Positions 1-6,241 of a stretch of 11,708 nt of DNA are shown here, one piece after another. The notes beneath the pieces are model-generated. The model was not told the DNA's origin. It did no database searches and saw only the letters and a list, made by a program, of their open reading frames with translations. The translations under genes were made by a program, and so were the position numbers. Position 1 is the first letter of the stretch, and each line of letters opens with the position of its first letter. Origin of the DNA: Omnitrophica WOR_2 bacterium RIFCSPHIGHO2_02_FULL_52_10 (GTDB lineage Bacteria; Omnitrophota; Gorgyraeia; Zapsychrales; Zapsychraceae); assembly GCA_001805655.1 (NCBI GenBank), contig MHGR01000126.1, positions 1 to 11,708 on the forward strand. The letters are read 5' to 3'.

Positions 1-64
1 GAACCAGTAAATGCCCGTGGGCTCTGCCGCGCCTGCGGTGAATGTTTGGAAGGACAGCGCTTAA

Positions 65-250
65 TTACCTTCCATAGGGGTTTTCTTCCTGCCCCTTGAC
101 CGCTTCGGCCCCGCCTTTGCTCACCCCGCCGACAACATTGGTGGTCTGACCGATTAATTTGCCGCCTTCGGTGGTGGCCTTTTCAGCCGTTGCACAGCCC
201 GACAGCCCAACCACGGCTGTAATCAACAACGCGTATCCGATGGATTTCAT
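65..250 (-). CDS. small outer-membrane-type lipoprotein, unknown function
   Basis: This 61-residue protein begins with a short lysine-containing N-terminus and a hydrophobic stretch ending in a lipobox, L16-S17-G18-C19, so it should be lipidated at C19. The residue after the cysteine is alanine, not aspartate, which by the Lol sorting rule known from enterobacteria favours the outer membrane. The mature part is only about 42 residues, rich in Gly, Lys, Glu and Thr, with no recognisable domain; it loosely recalls entericidin-like small lipoproteins in size and composition. The start is 10 bases after the stop of the CsgG-family gene, with an AAGGA-like ribosome binding site just upstream of the ATG, so the two are very probably co-transcribed. 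A small lipoprotein beside a CsgG-type channel could be an accessory or chaperone of that channel. That role is inferred only from position. Confidence 0.75.
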   Translation of the reverse strand: MKSIGYALLITAVVGLSGCATAEKATTEGGKLIGQTTNVVGGVSKGGAEAVKGQEENPYGR

Positions 251-260
251 GGCAATGTCC

Positions 261-1157
261 TTATTTGAGCACCAGGTCGCCTTTGGCGATCTTGGTGATG
301 TCTCCCGTTGTCACCGCTTTAGAAAACTTTTCCTGCACTTCCTCAACCTTGATGTCGGCAATCTTGGTGCGCTCGCTGCCCAGATTGATCCCGGTGTCCG
401 GATCGATCAGCGCTTCCCCGAGATTGTACACGCTGAACGTATCACCGACATTGACCCCGGCATTGGTCCCAGCGTTGACAAAGACCTGATTGTCTTTCAC
501 GGTGACGACCTTGCCTTCCCAGGGGATATTTTCCATTTTCGAAGCGACATACTCCACGGCACGGTCAATGACAATCTGAGTGGCCTTGCCCACCGGCGTC
601 TCTTTGAAATCAGACGAATTAAGGTCGAACGACCCGCTGAACCCCACAGACAGCCCGCCCGCCTTGGCCTCGCCATCCACCCGCTTGGAGTCAATGATTT
701 CCCCTGTGGTGGAATCGATCAGCTGGACAATGACGCCGATGCTGGTGCTGGAGCGCTTGGTCCCCAAAGATACCCCTTTGATGCTGAACCCCTGGCCGCC
801 CGAAGAAGTATTTTCCTGAAAATCGACGACGCGCCCCTTGACCAGAATTTGGGCCGGCACGATCTTCCCAATTTTGGCGGTATTCGATTGGGCGAAGCGG
901 TCACTGGCCGCCAGGTCCTGCTCGGCCATGACGGTGTCCAAATCCCGGCGCGAAAGCACGATGAATTTTCCGCTTTGAACCAGGGCATCCGACAGCTGGT
1001 CGGAGAAATCGTGGCCCATGCTCACCCAGCTGGCATAGCCGGAATCGTTTTGAAATTCGAAGACCGCCACGGTCTTTTTGAGATTGGCGGCCCAGGCCGA
1101 CTGCAGGCCGGTAAAACCAATGGCAAGAAGTATCAATAAAATGGTAATCCGACGCAT
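261..1157 (-). CDS. CsgG-family secretion/assembly protein
   Basis: A 298-residue protein of the CsgG/HfaB family, whose best-known member forms the outer-membrane channel for curli subunits. The N-terminus is a Sec signal peptide ending around A-W-A (residues 21-23). The CsgG-like domain follows, opening with the typical K-K-T-V-A-V-F-E-F strand and containing the pattern G-H-D-F-S-D-Q-L and the S-R-R-D-L-D-T-V-M helix. From about residue 205 a second domain with repeated G/V/D turns and D-P-D-T-G-I-N-L-G resembles the FlgT-C-type extension common in environmental CsgG homologues. Unlike curli CsgG, there is no cysteine at the cleavage site, so this protein should be cut by signal peptidase I and not lipidated. 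The open frame extends 12 codons further upstream, but the ATG at 1157 has a perfect GGAGG five bases away and starts the signal peptide directly. No curlin gene is visible. Confidence 0.88.
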   Translation of the reverse strand: MRRITILLILLAIGFTGLQSAWAANLKKTVAVFEFQNDSGYASWVSMGHDFSDQLSDALVQSGKFIVLSRRDLDTVMAEQDLAASDRFAQSNTAKIGKIVPAQILVKGRVVDFQENTSSGGQGFSIKGVSLGTKRSSTSIGVIVQLIDSTTGEIIDSKRVDGEAKAGGLSVGFSGSFDLNSSDFKETPVGKATQIVIDRAVEYVASKMENIPWEGKVVTVKDNQVFVNAGTNAGVNVGDTFSVYNLGEALIDPDTGINLGSERTKIADIKVEEVQEKFSKAVTTGDITKIAKGDLVLK

Positions 1158-1162
1158 GTAAA

Positions 1163-1167
1163 CCTCC
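1163..1167 (-). promoter_or_regulatory. ribosome binding site of the CsgG-family gene
   Basis: On the minus strand a GGAGG sits five bases before the ATG at 1157. It is the best Shine-Dalgarno match in the left half of the window and decides the start against the longer in-frame extension to 1193. Confidence 0.8.
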
Positions 1168-1183
1168 CTGTTAATTGGATTAT

Positions 1184-1813
1184 TTATGGACATAATGACT
1201 TCTGGATTTCCTCAATCGTGGTCCCAAAGGCAAAGGCCGTGTCCGTTTTATTGCCTCCAGGATCATACACGATGAGCTGTTTTAACGCGCCATCCTCCTG
1301 GATGACCAGGTAACTTTCCTTTTGATCGCAGGTGACCAGGTCGAAATGGCTGGAATGATCAACAAAAAAAGTGTCTTCGCTGTCATTCAAATTCGCCCCG
1401 TACACGCCCAGAATGCCGGACGGCGAATACCCCAGGTAATACGCGAAATTATAATGGGGAAGGAGATAGGGGCTGGCGTTAAGGTCATCGGTGGTGAACT
1501 CCACGTAAAACTGGTCGAGGCCCGTGCCGTCATCGACAAACCACACCCGCTTGCGGTAGTATTCTTTGGATTTGTCTTTGAAAACGCTCAGGGCTTCCGT
1601 GACAGGCGCAACTTCCTCGCGGGTTGTCCATTTGGAAATATCGCGGCTGGTAAAACCATCGCGGCCGGAATAATCCAGAGCCTTGACGCCGTCCTTGGTT
1701 TCGACAACGATTTTTCCATCCTGGACATAGGCCTTGTTCTGCGCTTCCTGCGCAACGACCACTGCCGTAGGGAAGAGAATGAAGCCACAAACCATTAAAG
1801 TCTTAAATTGCAT
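1184..1813 (-). CDS. secreted protein of unknown function
   Basis: I do not recognise this 209-residue protein. It starts with a hydrophobic segment that fits a signal peptide, with likely cleavage after V-V-A at about residue 21, before Q-E-A-Q, so the mature protein should be periplasmic or exported. The mature part is soluble-looking, rich in aromatic and acidic residues (for example Y-Y-L-G-Y and F-A-Y-Y), and has two cysteines, one mid-C-terminal (V-T-C-D-Q) and one three residues from the end, which could form a disulfide. The ATG at 1813 is preferred over an in-frame TTG at 1849 because it directly opens the signal peptide. It has no good ribosome binding site, but an upstream small ORF stops five bases before it, which would allow translational coupling. 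The stop lies 26 bases before the CsgG-family start, so it probably belongs to that operon and may be a substrate or partner of the exporter (inference). Confidence 0.75.
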   Translation of the reverse strand: MQFKTLMVCGFILFPTAVVVAQEAQNKAYVQDGKIVVETKDGVKALDYSGRDGFTSRDISKWTTREEVAPVTEALSVFKDKSKEYYRKRVWFVDDGTGLDQFYVEFTTDDLNASPYLLPHYNFAYYLGYSPSGILGVYGANLNDSEDTFFVDHSSHFDLVTCDQKESYLVIQEDGALKQLIVYDPGGNKTDTAFAFGTTIEEIQKSLCP

Positions 1814-1818
1814 AAGGA

Positions 1819-1971
1819 TTAACGTATCAAAATTTGACTGGAATTGCAATAGATTCTATTGACGTCCGTGTAGATAATGGAACCTTTACGGACGTCAATA
1901 CTGCCACCGCTCCAACGAGTCGTGAAAGATGCACTGGTTCCATTACTAATGCGGTGGTCTGTAATCCCCAT
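1819..1971 (-). CDS. possible 50-residue small ORF upstream of the secreted protein
   Basis: This minus-strand frame reads from ATG at 1971 to TAA at 1819-1821 and encodes 50 residues with a fairly natural composition: Ser/Thr/Ile rich, with one Trp and one Cys. A purine-rich A-G-G-G-A-A lies about six bases before the ATG. It starts 21 bases after the methyltransferase stop and ends five bases before the ATG of the secreted protein, so it fits neatly between them. The frame contains the near-repeats S-I-D-V-R and Y-T-D-V-N, which come from inverted repeats in the DNA. I recognise no family. Two overlapping longer frames here, 1827-2012 on the same strand and 1834-2088 on the other, look less protein-like. 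The inverted repeats could equally mean that this is a structured untranslated leader. Confidence 0.35.
   Translation of the reverse strand: MGITDHRISNGTSASFTTRWSGGSIDVRKGSIIYTDVNRIYCNSSQILIR
1857..1957. repeat. three interleaved inverted repeats
   Basis: Three pairs of complementary arms interlock. The first is a perfect 13-base pair, 1857-1869 with 1888-1900, each arm containing the GACGTC palindrome. The second is a perfect 10-base pair, 1875-1884 with 1936-1945; its left arm lies inside the 18-base loop of the first. The third is a perfect 7-base pair, 1904-1910 with 1951-1957, enclosing the right arm of the second. A further 6-base hairpin, 1847-1852 with 1856-1861, overlaps the left arm of the first and would exclude it. 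The order A-B-A'-C-B'-C' is that of a chained pseudoknot, in the gap between the methyltransferase and the secreted-protein gene. Confidence 0.7.
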
Positions 1972-1992
1972 CGTGTTTCCCTAGACTTCGCG

Positions 1993-2691
1993 CTACAGTA
2001 TTTTTCTCGCATAAAACCCGTAATTGATCATCAACGGATACAAGTATTTTCCGCCGCAATCAAAAAAGGGAAGGATTCTCTTGGCTAAGGGTAACTGCCA
2101 GGGAAGCAGATGACAGCCATCAAAATGGATATCCGCAAATTTGCTCTGCCGCAGCCAACGGCGCATGCTCCAAGGCCATGTCCAACGCTCAATTCCGGCG
2201 AATTTTCTCATGTTCATCGCTTTCGCCACAAGGAGGGCGGGGTACCACAATTTATTAGGTGTCGTCACAATGAGGCTGCCACCGGCCTTTAGAGCGCGTT
2301 TTAGCTCAGCCATCACCGCCCACGGGCCAAAGGTATGCTCCAGGCACTCCGAGCTGATAATCATGTCGTATGCCCCGTTGGCGCACGGCAAATGCGTGCC
2401 ATCCCCCGCAAGAAACTGACAATCCAGTTCGCCGGCCACTTGCCGGCAAAGTTTTTCCGAAATGTCATTCACGGTCAGTTTCCAGGGGCGCTTGCGGATT
2501 TCTCTTGATATCCTTCCCGTGCCGCAGCCGACCTCCAAGACGGTCATGTCCGGCACAACGGAAGCGCGCGGAACCAGACGCTGAAAAATCAGTTCAATGC
2601 GCCGGGTGGCATCGTAATCGGAGATGAATGCCTCGAAATCATCCCCCAGCTGCTCAAAATAATACCGTTTGTCCCTGGCTTTTTCTGTCAC
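1993..2691 (-). CDS. class I SAM-dependent methyltransferase
   Basis: A 232-residue protein with the class I (Rossmann-fold) methyltransferase signature: motif I V-L-E-V-G-C-G-T-G at residues 51-59, an acidic residue after the second strand (N-D-I, about 75-77), the G-D-G loop at 96-98, and the S-S-E-C-L-E-H-T motif at about 113-120 typical of Methyltransf_11/25 proteins. A glycine-rich turn follows before the L-I-V-T-T-P-N strand. The start is the GTG at 2691, whose last two bases form part of the TGA stop of the upstream GT2 gene (GTGA overlap), a sign of tight translational coupling. The open frame runs 28 codons further upstream but is there the shadow of the GT2 gene. In context it probably methylates a sugar or lipid-linked intermediate made by the neighbouring glycosyltransferases. 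The substrate cannot be read from sequence; ubiquinone/menaquinone-type methylation is an alternative. Confidence 0.88.
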   Translation of the reverse strand: MTEKARDKRYYFEQLGDDFEAFISDYDATRRIELIFQRLVPRASVVPDMTVLEVGCGTGRISREIRKRPWKLTVNDISEKLCRQVAGELDCQFLAGDGTHLPCANGAYDMIISSECLEHTFGPWAVMAELKRALKAGGSLIVTTPNKLWYPALLVAKAMNMRKFAGIERWTWPWSMRRWLRQSKFADIHFDGCHLLPWQLPLAKRILPFFDCGGKYLYPLMINYGFYARKIL

Positions 2692-3647
2692 GAGAGATTG
2701 ACTTTTTGCTGGATGACAAAGCGCGGCCGGTTTTTCAGGTTTTCGTGGATGTTCGCGATGTACAGGCCGATGCACCCGAGGATCATGAATAAAATGCCGA
2801 AAAGGAAGGAGACGATGCCGACAATCGATGCCCAGCCCGGAACCGTCACGCCCTGAACAAACTTAATAAAAATGTATATAATTTCGAGAAAGGCCAGGAC
2901 ACTCGTGAATAATCCCAGCCAAATGCCTATCTTCAGCGGAAGGGAGGTGAAGGCAACAACGCCGGAAACGGCCAGCCGGAACATGCGCGTAAACGTGTAT
3001 TTGCTTTTATCGGAAAATCTTTCGTTTTCCTGATACGTCAGCACCGTGGCCGGAAATCCTATCCAGTTTACGACCCCCCGAATGAAGAACTCCACATCGT
3101 TAAATTTCGTGATGTTGTCCAGTACCTGGCGGTCCAGCAGGCGGAAATCGGAAGACCCTTCGGGAATGACGACCTGCGTCAGCAGTGAAAACACCCAGTA
3201 AAACGCCTTTGAGGTCAGCCGCTTGAACGCCGGTTGCTTGCGGTGACTGATCCGCCGCGTATGCACGATTTTAAAACCGTTTTGCCATTCCCGCAACATG
3301 GCCGGAAGCAGGGAAGGCGGGTGCTGAAGGTCGCCGTCCATGCTGATGACCGCCTTGCCTTCGGCAATGCTGTAGCCGGCAAGTATGGCATGTTGGTGGC
3401 CGAAATTCCGGGAGAGCGACAGCCCCTTAACCCTTGGGTCAGCCCGCGACACTTTGGTCACCGCGTCCCATGTCCCGTCCTGGCTGCCGTCATCGATGAA
3501 AATGACCTCGTAAGTGATGCTGAGATTGTCCACGCTCTTTTTGATCGCATCAACTAAGGGACTGATATTGCCGGCTTCATTATAGACCGGAACAACAATC
3601 GAAAGCAGGGTGGGGAGCTTTGATTTAGAGAAGGCCGAGGAGTTCAT
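2688..3647 (-). CDS. GT2 family glycosyltransferase, GtrB/DPM1-like polyprenyl-phosphate sugar synthase
   Basis: A 319-residue inner-membrane enzyme. The N-terminal GT-A domain has the opening strand S-I-V-V-P-V-Y-N-E (about 16-24), the nucleotide-sugar site D-D-G-S at 52-55, the S-R-N-F-G-H-Q motif at about 79-85 and the metal-binding D-G-D at 104-106 followed by L-Q-H-P. The S-D-F-R-L-L-D-R motif (about 166-173) and a K-Y-T-F-T-R-M segment near 216-222 are characteristic of the polyprenyl-phosphate glucosyl/mannosyltransferase branch (GtrB, Dpm1, ArnC relatives). Two C-terminal membrane helices lie at about 240-262 and 272-298. Length and layout match GtrB. The expected reaction is transfer of a hexose from UDP- or GDP-sugar to undecaprenyl phosphate on the cytoplasmic face. 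The gene begins 12 bases after the GT-C/TPR gene, whose family normally uses lipid-phosphate sugars, so it likely makes that donor (inference). Confidence 0.93.
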   Translation of the reverse strand: MNSSAFSKSKLPTLLSIVVPVYNEAGNISPLVDAIKKSVDNLSITYEVIFIDDGSQDGTWDAVTKVSRADPRVKGLSLSRNFGHQHAILAGYSIAEGKAVISMDGDLQHPPSLLPAMLREWQNGFKIVHTRRISHRKQPAFKRLTSKAFYWVFSLLTQVVIPEGSSDFRLLDRQVLDNITKFNDVEFFIRGVVNWIGFPATVLTYQENERFSDKSKYTFTRMFRLAVSGVVAFTSLPLKIGIWLGLFTSVLAFLEIIYIFIKFVQGVTVPGWASIVGIVSFLFGILFMILGCIGLYIANIHENLKNRPRFVIQQKVNLS

Positions 3648-3659
3648 AACAGCATTTTA

Positions 3660-5369
3660 CTATTGTTCCCTCAAGATTACTTTAATTTCGTCTATTTTTT
3701 CTTGGGCCGGCTGAAAATCCGGATTTTCCGCAAGAACAGATTTCAAGTCGCGCATGGCTTCCGCGAATAGTTTAGACTGGAAATATGCGACGCCGCGATT
3801 ATACAGGACATCGACCTGTCCGCTCTTCAGCCCGAGCGAGCGGTTAAAATCCATGACCGCCTTTTCTGTCTGCCCGAGCAGAAGAAAGGCAGCGCCGCGG
3901 TTATTCAAGGCAGAAATATTCTCGCGCTCCTGCTCCAGGACACGCGAATACATCCCAATCGCCTCTTCATACATCCCCATGGTCATAGAGACAAGCCCTT
4001 TAAGTGAGAGCGCATCAACGTAATTGGGATTGTACGCAAGTGCGCGATCGCAATCCGCAAGGGTCTTCGCGAATTCTTTCTGCGCATAGAAATACTTCGC
4101 GCGCCCAACGTAGGAGGGGTACGCGCGTGGATACATTTTTATGGCCTGGCTCCACAGCATTTCTCCATTGCGCCAATTAAGGCTCATGGTCCAAGTATTG
4201 ATGACCAAATAACCAAGACTCGCCGAAAGGACAAGCGCAACAGGCTGGAAAGTTTTGCGCTTTGAGGTCAGAGTCCGGTCTATGATCTCCGCTAAAATTA
4301 AAAACAAGCCGAAAGAAGCTAAATAAACATATCGGTCATTGATGATTGAATCGCTGGTAGAGTAAATTTTTAAAAATGGGGCAATGGCGATGATAAAAAA
4401 TAAAAAACCGGCCGTGAAATACTGCAATCGAAAAAAGCGTTTACGGCTAACCGCCGCAAGGATTGTGAACAGCATAAAGGAGGCTGTGACCACGCCATTC
4501 CCAAATGGAATAAAATACCCTTCGGGGTAAACTATGGAGTACGAATAGGGGAAAAGCGTCTGTTTAATATAGTACAGTAAACTGACCACCGACTGGTTAA
4601 CGCGCTCAAAAAACGGATATTGCCCAATATTAAAATAAGGGTTTGTGATCACGTCCGCGCTCTTAGCCGTATGTATTGTTAGATAAGCAAAATAACCGGA
4701 AAGCGCAAAAAAAGGGGACAACCAGATGGCCAATTTTTTATGCGACGTGCCCGGTTGAAGCGGCATCAAAAGCGCCAAAATCAGTGGAAGCGTCATGGCT
4801 CCCCCGGAAAAGCTTGCGCCGGCGAGCACAAAAAGTAAAAAGGACAAAGCAACCCATGCCGCGCGCCTTTTTTCCTTATGAAGCGCACCATGAAAAACAT
4901 ACGCAGAACATAAATAGAAAAAGGCATACATAACGTGGGTGAGCGCCGATGCCCATGCCACCGGCTCGACATGGATGGGGTGGACAGCGAACAACAGCGC
5001 GCAAATCAAACTAAGCCGCGCGTTACGGGTCATTTCTCTGGCCAATAAATACACCATGACCGTGCCCCCTGTATGAAATAAAATGCTCGCTGCATGGAAC
5101 CAGAAGGCGTCGAATCCGGCAAAACGGTAAATCAGCGCATAAGCGATGAAAACGAGGGGGTTAAACCGACTGTAGTGGCCGCTGAGGATTTCGGCAAAAA
5201 TGCGGCCGGTATTCTCAAAGGAAAACGTCTGAATAAGCGCGTTTTCAAACAGCAGGGTCGGATCATCGTAATTGACAAAACCATTAAACAGCGCAGGGAT
5301 GTAGCATACCAGCGCGATGCCGATCAAAATTGTAATATCCCGCATATTTCCTTGTTTTAACATGACCAT
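3660..5369 (-). CDS. GT-C glycosyltransferase with C-terminal TPR repeats (TMTC/PMT-like)
   Basis: About 569 residues. The first ~400 form a polytopic membrane domain, starting with a helix that ends in N-G-F-V-N-Y-D-D-P; D35/D36 sit where GT-C enzymes carry their catalytic/metal acidic motif in the first external loop. The later F-A-V-H-P-I-H-V-E-P-V-A-W segment (about 127-139) closely resembles the H-P-I-H-T-E-A-V motif of TMTC protein O-mannosyltransferases and their bacterial relatives. The last ~150 residues (about 415-569) are roughly four TPR repeats with the usual small/aromatic/G-A pattern. The family transfers sugars from polyprenyl-phosphate donors to acceptors outside the cytoplasm; TPRs may recruit the acceptor. 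Protein or glycan as acceptor is unresolved. Start: TTG 5411, ATG 5369 and ATG 5345 are all in frame. ATG 5369 is chosen because an extended -10 box at 5417-5425 would start the transcript near 5410. Confidence 0.87.
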   Translation of the reverse strand: MVMLKQGNMRDITILIGIALVCYIPALFNGFVNYDDPTLLFENALIQTFSFENTGRIFAEILSGHYSRFNPLVFIAYALIYRFAGFDAFWFHAASILFHTGGTVMVYLLAREMTRNARLSLICALLFAVHPIHVEPVAWASALTHVMYAFFYLCSAYVFHGALHKEKRRAAWVALSFLLFVLAGASFSGGAMTLPLILALLMPLQPGTSHKKLAIWLSPFFALSGYFAYLTIHTAKSADVITNPYFNIGQYPFFERVNQSVVSLLYYIKQTLFPYSYSIVYPEGYFIPFGNGVVTASFMLFTILAAVSRKRFFRLQYFTAGFLFFIIAIAPFLKIYSTSDSIINDRYVYLASFGLFLILAEIIDRTLTSKRKTFQPVALVLSASLGYLVINTWTMSLNWRNGEMLWSQAIKMYPRAYPSYVGRAKYFYAQKEFAKTLADCDRALAYNPNYVDALSLKGLVSMTMGMYEEAIGMYSRVLEQERENISALNNRGAAFLLLGQTEKAVMDFNRSLGLKSGQVDVLYNRGVAYFQSKLFAEAMRDLKSVLAENPDFQPAQEKIDEIKVILREQ

Positions 5370-5416
5370 AAGCTTGCGTATTGATACACCTGTAAGGATT
5401 TTTACAGACAATTGTT

Positions 5417-5425
5417 AATATAGCA
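5417..5425 (-). promoter_or_regulatory. candidate extended -10 promoter for the glycosyltransferase operon
   Basis: On the minus strand the bases TGC-TATATT form an extended -10 element, TATATT being one base away from consensus. A clear -35 box is missing at 17 bases (TATTAA), as is common for extended -10 promoters. Transcription would start near 5410, leaving about 41 untranslated bases before ATG 5369 and ruling out the TTG at 5411. Confidence 0.35.
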
Positions 5426-5498
5426 AAATATCATATCCTTTAATAGCTTATTCGCCGTAACTTAGCGGCAAACTTGCGAAAGTGAGGAAAAAAGTATC

Positions 5499-5527
5499 TT
5501 GCTTGGCACATACTTAACCGTTACAAT
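5499..5527 (+). promoter_or_regulatory. candidate sigma-70 promoter upstream of the nucleotidyltransferase
   Basis: TTGCTT at 5499-5504 and TACAAT at 5522-5527 are separated by exactly 17 bases. The -10 box matches the consensus at five of six bases, the -35 box at only three. Transcription would start near 5534 and give a leader of about 160 bases that contains the GC palindrome. Confidence 0.4.
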
Positions 5528-5637
5528 TAGTACACGCAAATGGTATTTTAATGATGAGCAGGAACTCCCTGTCTTTTGCGCAGGGTAGTCGATTTCAAGG
5601 AAATATTTTACAAATTTTGAGCTTCTTCACCTTGCCG

Positions 5638-5654
5638 GGCCGCGCGGCGCGGCC
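5638..5654. repeat. perfect GC palindrome in the nucleotidyltransferase leader
   Basis: Eight-base arms (5638-5645 and 5647-5654) around a single central G, all G or C. As RNA it would fold into a seven-pair GC hairpin with a three-base loop ending 38 bases before the ATG at 5693. No run of T follows on either strand, so it does not look like a rho-independent terminator. Confidence 0.65.
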
Positions 5655-5692
5655 ATCGCGCATAAATAACTTCGTCTTTCCCGTGACCGGCT

Positions 5693-6241
5693 ATGGACTT
5701 TGAAAAGGTCTTTAAATTTCTATTGGAGTATTTTGAAACGCACAATATCCGCTATGCGCTGATGGGCGGATTTGCCCTCCACGCCGCCGGCTACTCGCGC
5801 GCAACAGCAGACATCGATTTCCTTATTCACGCGGATGACATGGCGAAAATGCGGGAGTTGCTTTTAAATCTGGGGTATGAGCTGATCCATGAGAGCGAGG
5901 ACGTGTCGAATTATAAAGGGCTTTTGAAGGAATTGGGTCAAATTGACTTTGTGCACGCCCGCCGGGAGTACACCAGGAATATGTTGAAAAGGGCCAAGGA
6001 ATATGGCATACTGAAAAACAAGTTCAAGGTCAGGGTCCTGGACACGGAAGATATTATTGGGCTAAAGATCCAGGCCAGCGCCAATGATCCGAAAAGGGAG
6101 GCGCGGGACTGGGCTGACATTGAACAACTGCTCACGCTGCATCATGACCGATTGGACACCAGACTCCTGAGGGAATATTTCTCCTTGTTCGGTCTGGAAC
6201 ATAAACTGGATACATTGTTGGAGAAAGTCAAAAATGCTTAA
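5693..6241 (+). CDS. nucleotidyltransferase-fold protein (AbiEii/MNT-like)
   Basis: A 182-residue protein with the signature of small polymerase-beta-type nucleotidyltransferases: L-M-G-G-F-A-L-H-A-A-G at about 23-33, then R-A-T-A-D-I-D-F-L-I at about 36-45, giving the G-G plus D-x-D catalytic pair. A third acidic position may be the D in the later Q-I-D-F-V-H strand (about 83-88). The C-terminal half is helical and carries the E-D-I-I-G-L-K-I-Q-A motif seen in AbiEii-like and related NTase proteins. These transfer a nucleotide to a protein, RNA or tRNA, and many act in toxin-antitoxin or phage-defence pairs. The eight-base overlap with the next gene suggests a two-gene unit. No good ribosome binding site precedes the ATG. 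Alternatively it may be a standalone aminoglycoside-type adenylyltransferase relative. The target is unknown. Confidence 0.85.
   Translation: MDFEKVFKFLLEYFETHNIRYALMGGFALHAAGYSRATADIDFLIHADDMAKMRELLLNLGYELIHESEDVSNYKGLLKELGQIDFVHARREYTRNMLKRAKEYGILKNKFKVRVLDTEDIIGLKIQASANDPKREARDWADIEQLLTLHHDRLDTRLLREYFSLFGLEHKLDTLLEKVKNA

Larger units (their letters stand above)
5370..5692. other. divergent intergenic region with promoters and GC palindrome
   Basis: This stretch between the two divergent genes holds no convincing coding frame. What it does hold: a minus-strand extended -10 box near 5417, a plus-strand promoter candidate at 5499-5527, and a weak inverted repeat CCCTG/CAGGG at 5567-5571 and 5581-5585. 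A perfect GC-rich palindrome lies at 5638-5654. The left 200 bases are AT-rich and the base composition flips sharply to GC at about 5632-5660. Confidence 0.7.

Noticed and set aside
1..64. Open minus-strand frame directly after the lipoprotein gene, ending in a G-I-Y-W-F-like stretch at the window edge
   Set aside because: It follows a TAA and has no ATG, GTG or TTG start within the window; the plus-strand reading is also not protein-like. Too short to call.
159..1139. 326-codon plus-strand frame antisense to the CsgG-family gene
   Set aside because: It lies wholly opposite two well-supported genes with signal sequences and ribosome binding sites. Its composition (many Asp, His, Gly, Arg) is that of a codon-bias shadow and it has no recognisable motif.
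1322..1798. 158-codon plus-strand frame antisense to the secreted protein
   Set aside because: No ribosome binding site or motif; it is the complement of a coding frame with a signal peptide.
1822..1849. Promoter-like TTGCAA and TACGTT before the secreted-protein gene
   Set aside because: The -10 box matches only about half of the consensus and the start point would fall almost on the ATG.
1827..2012. 61-codon minus-strand frame overlapping the methyltransferase end
   Set aside because: In competition with the frame at 1819-1971, which has the better ribosome binding site and spacing; its own start lies inside the methyltransferase gene.
1834..2088. 84-codon plus-strand frame across the inverted repeats
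   Set aside because: Runs antisense into the methyltransferase C-terminus, without ribosome binding site or protein-like pattern.
5504..5520. TGGCAC resembling the -24 element of a sigma-54 promoter
   Set aside because: The required TTGCA-like -12 element is absent at the correct distance (TAACC instead).
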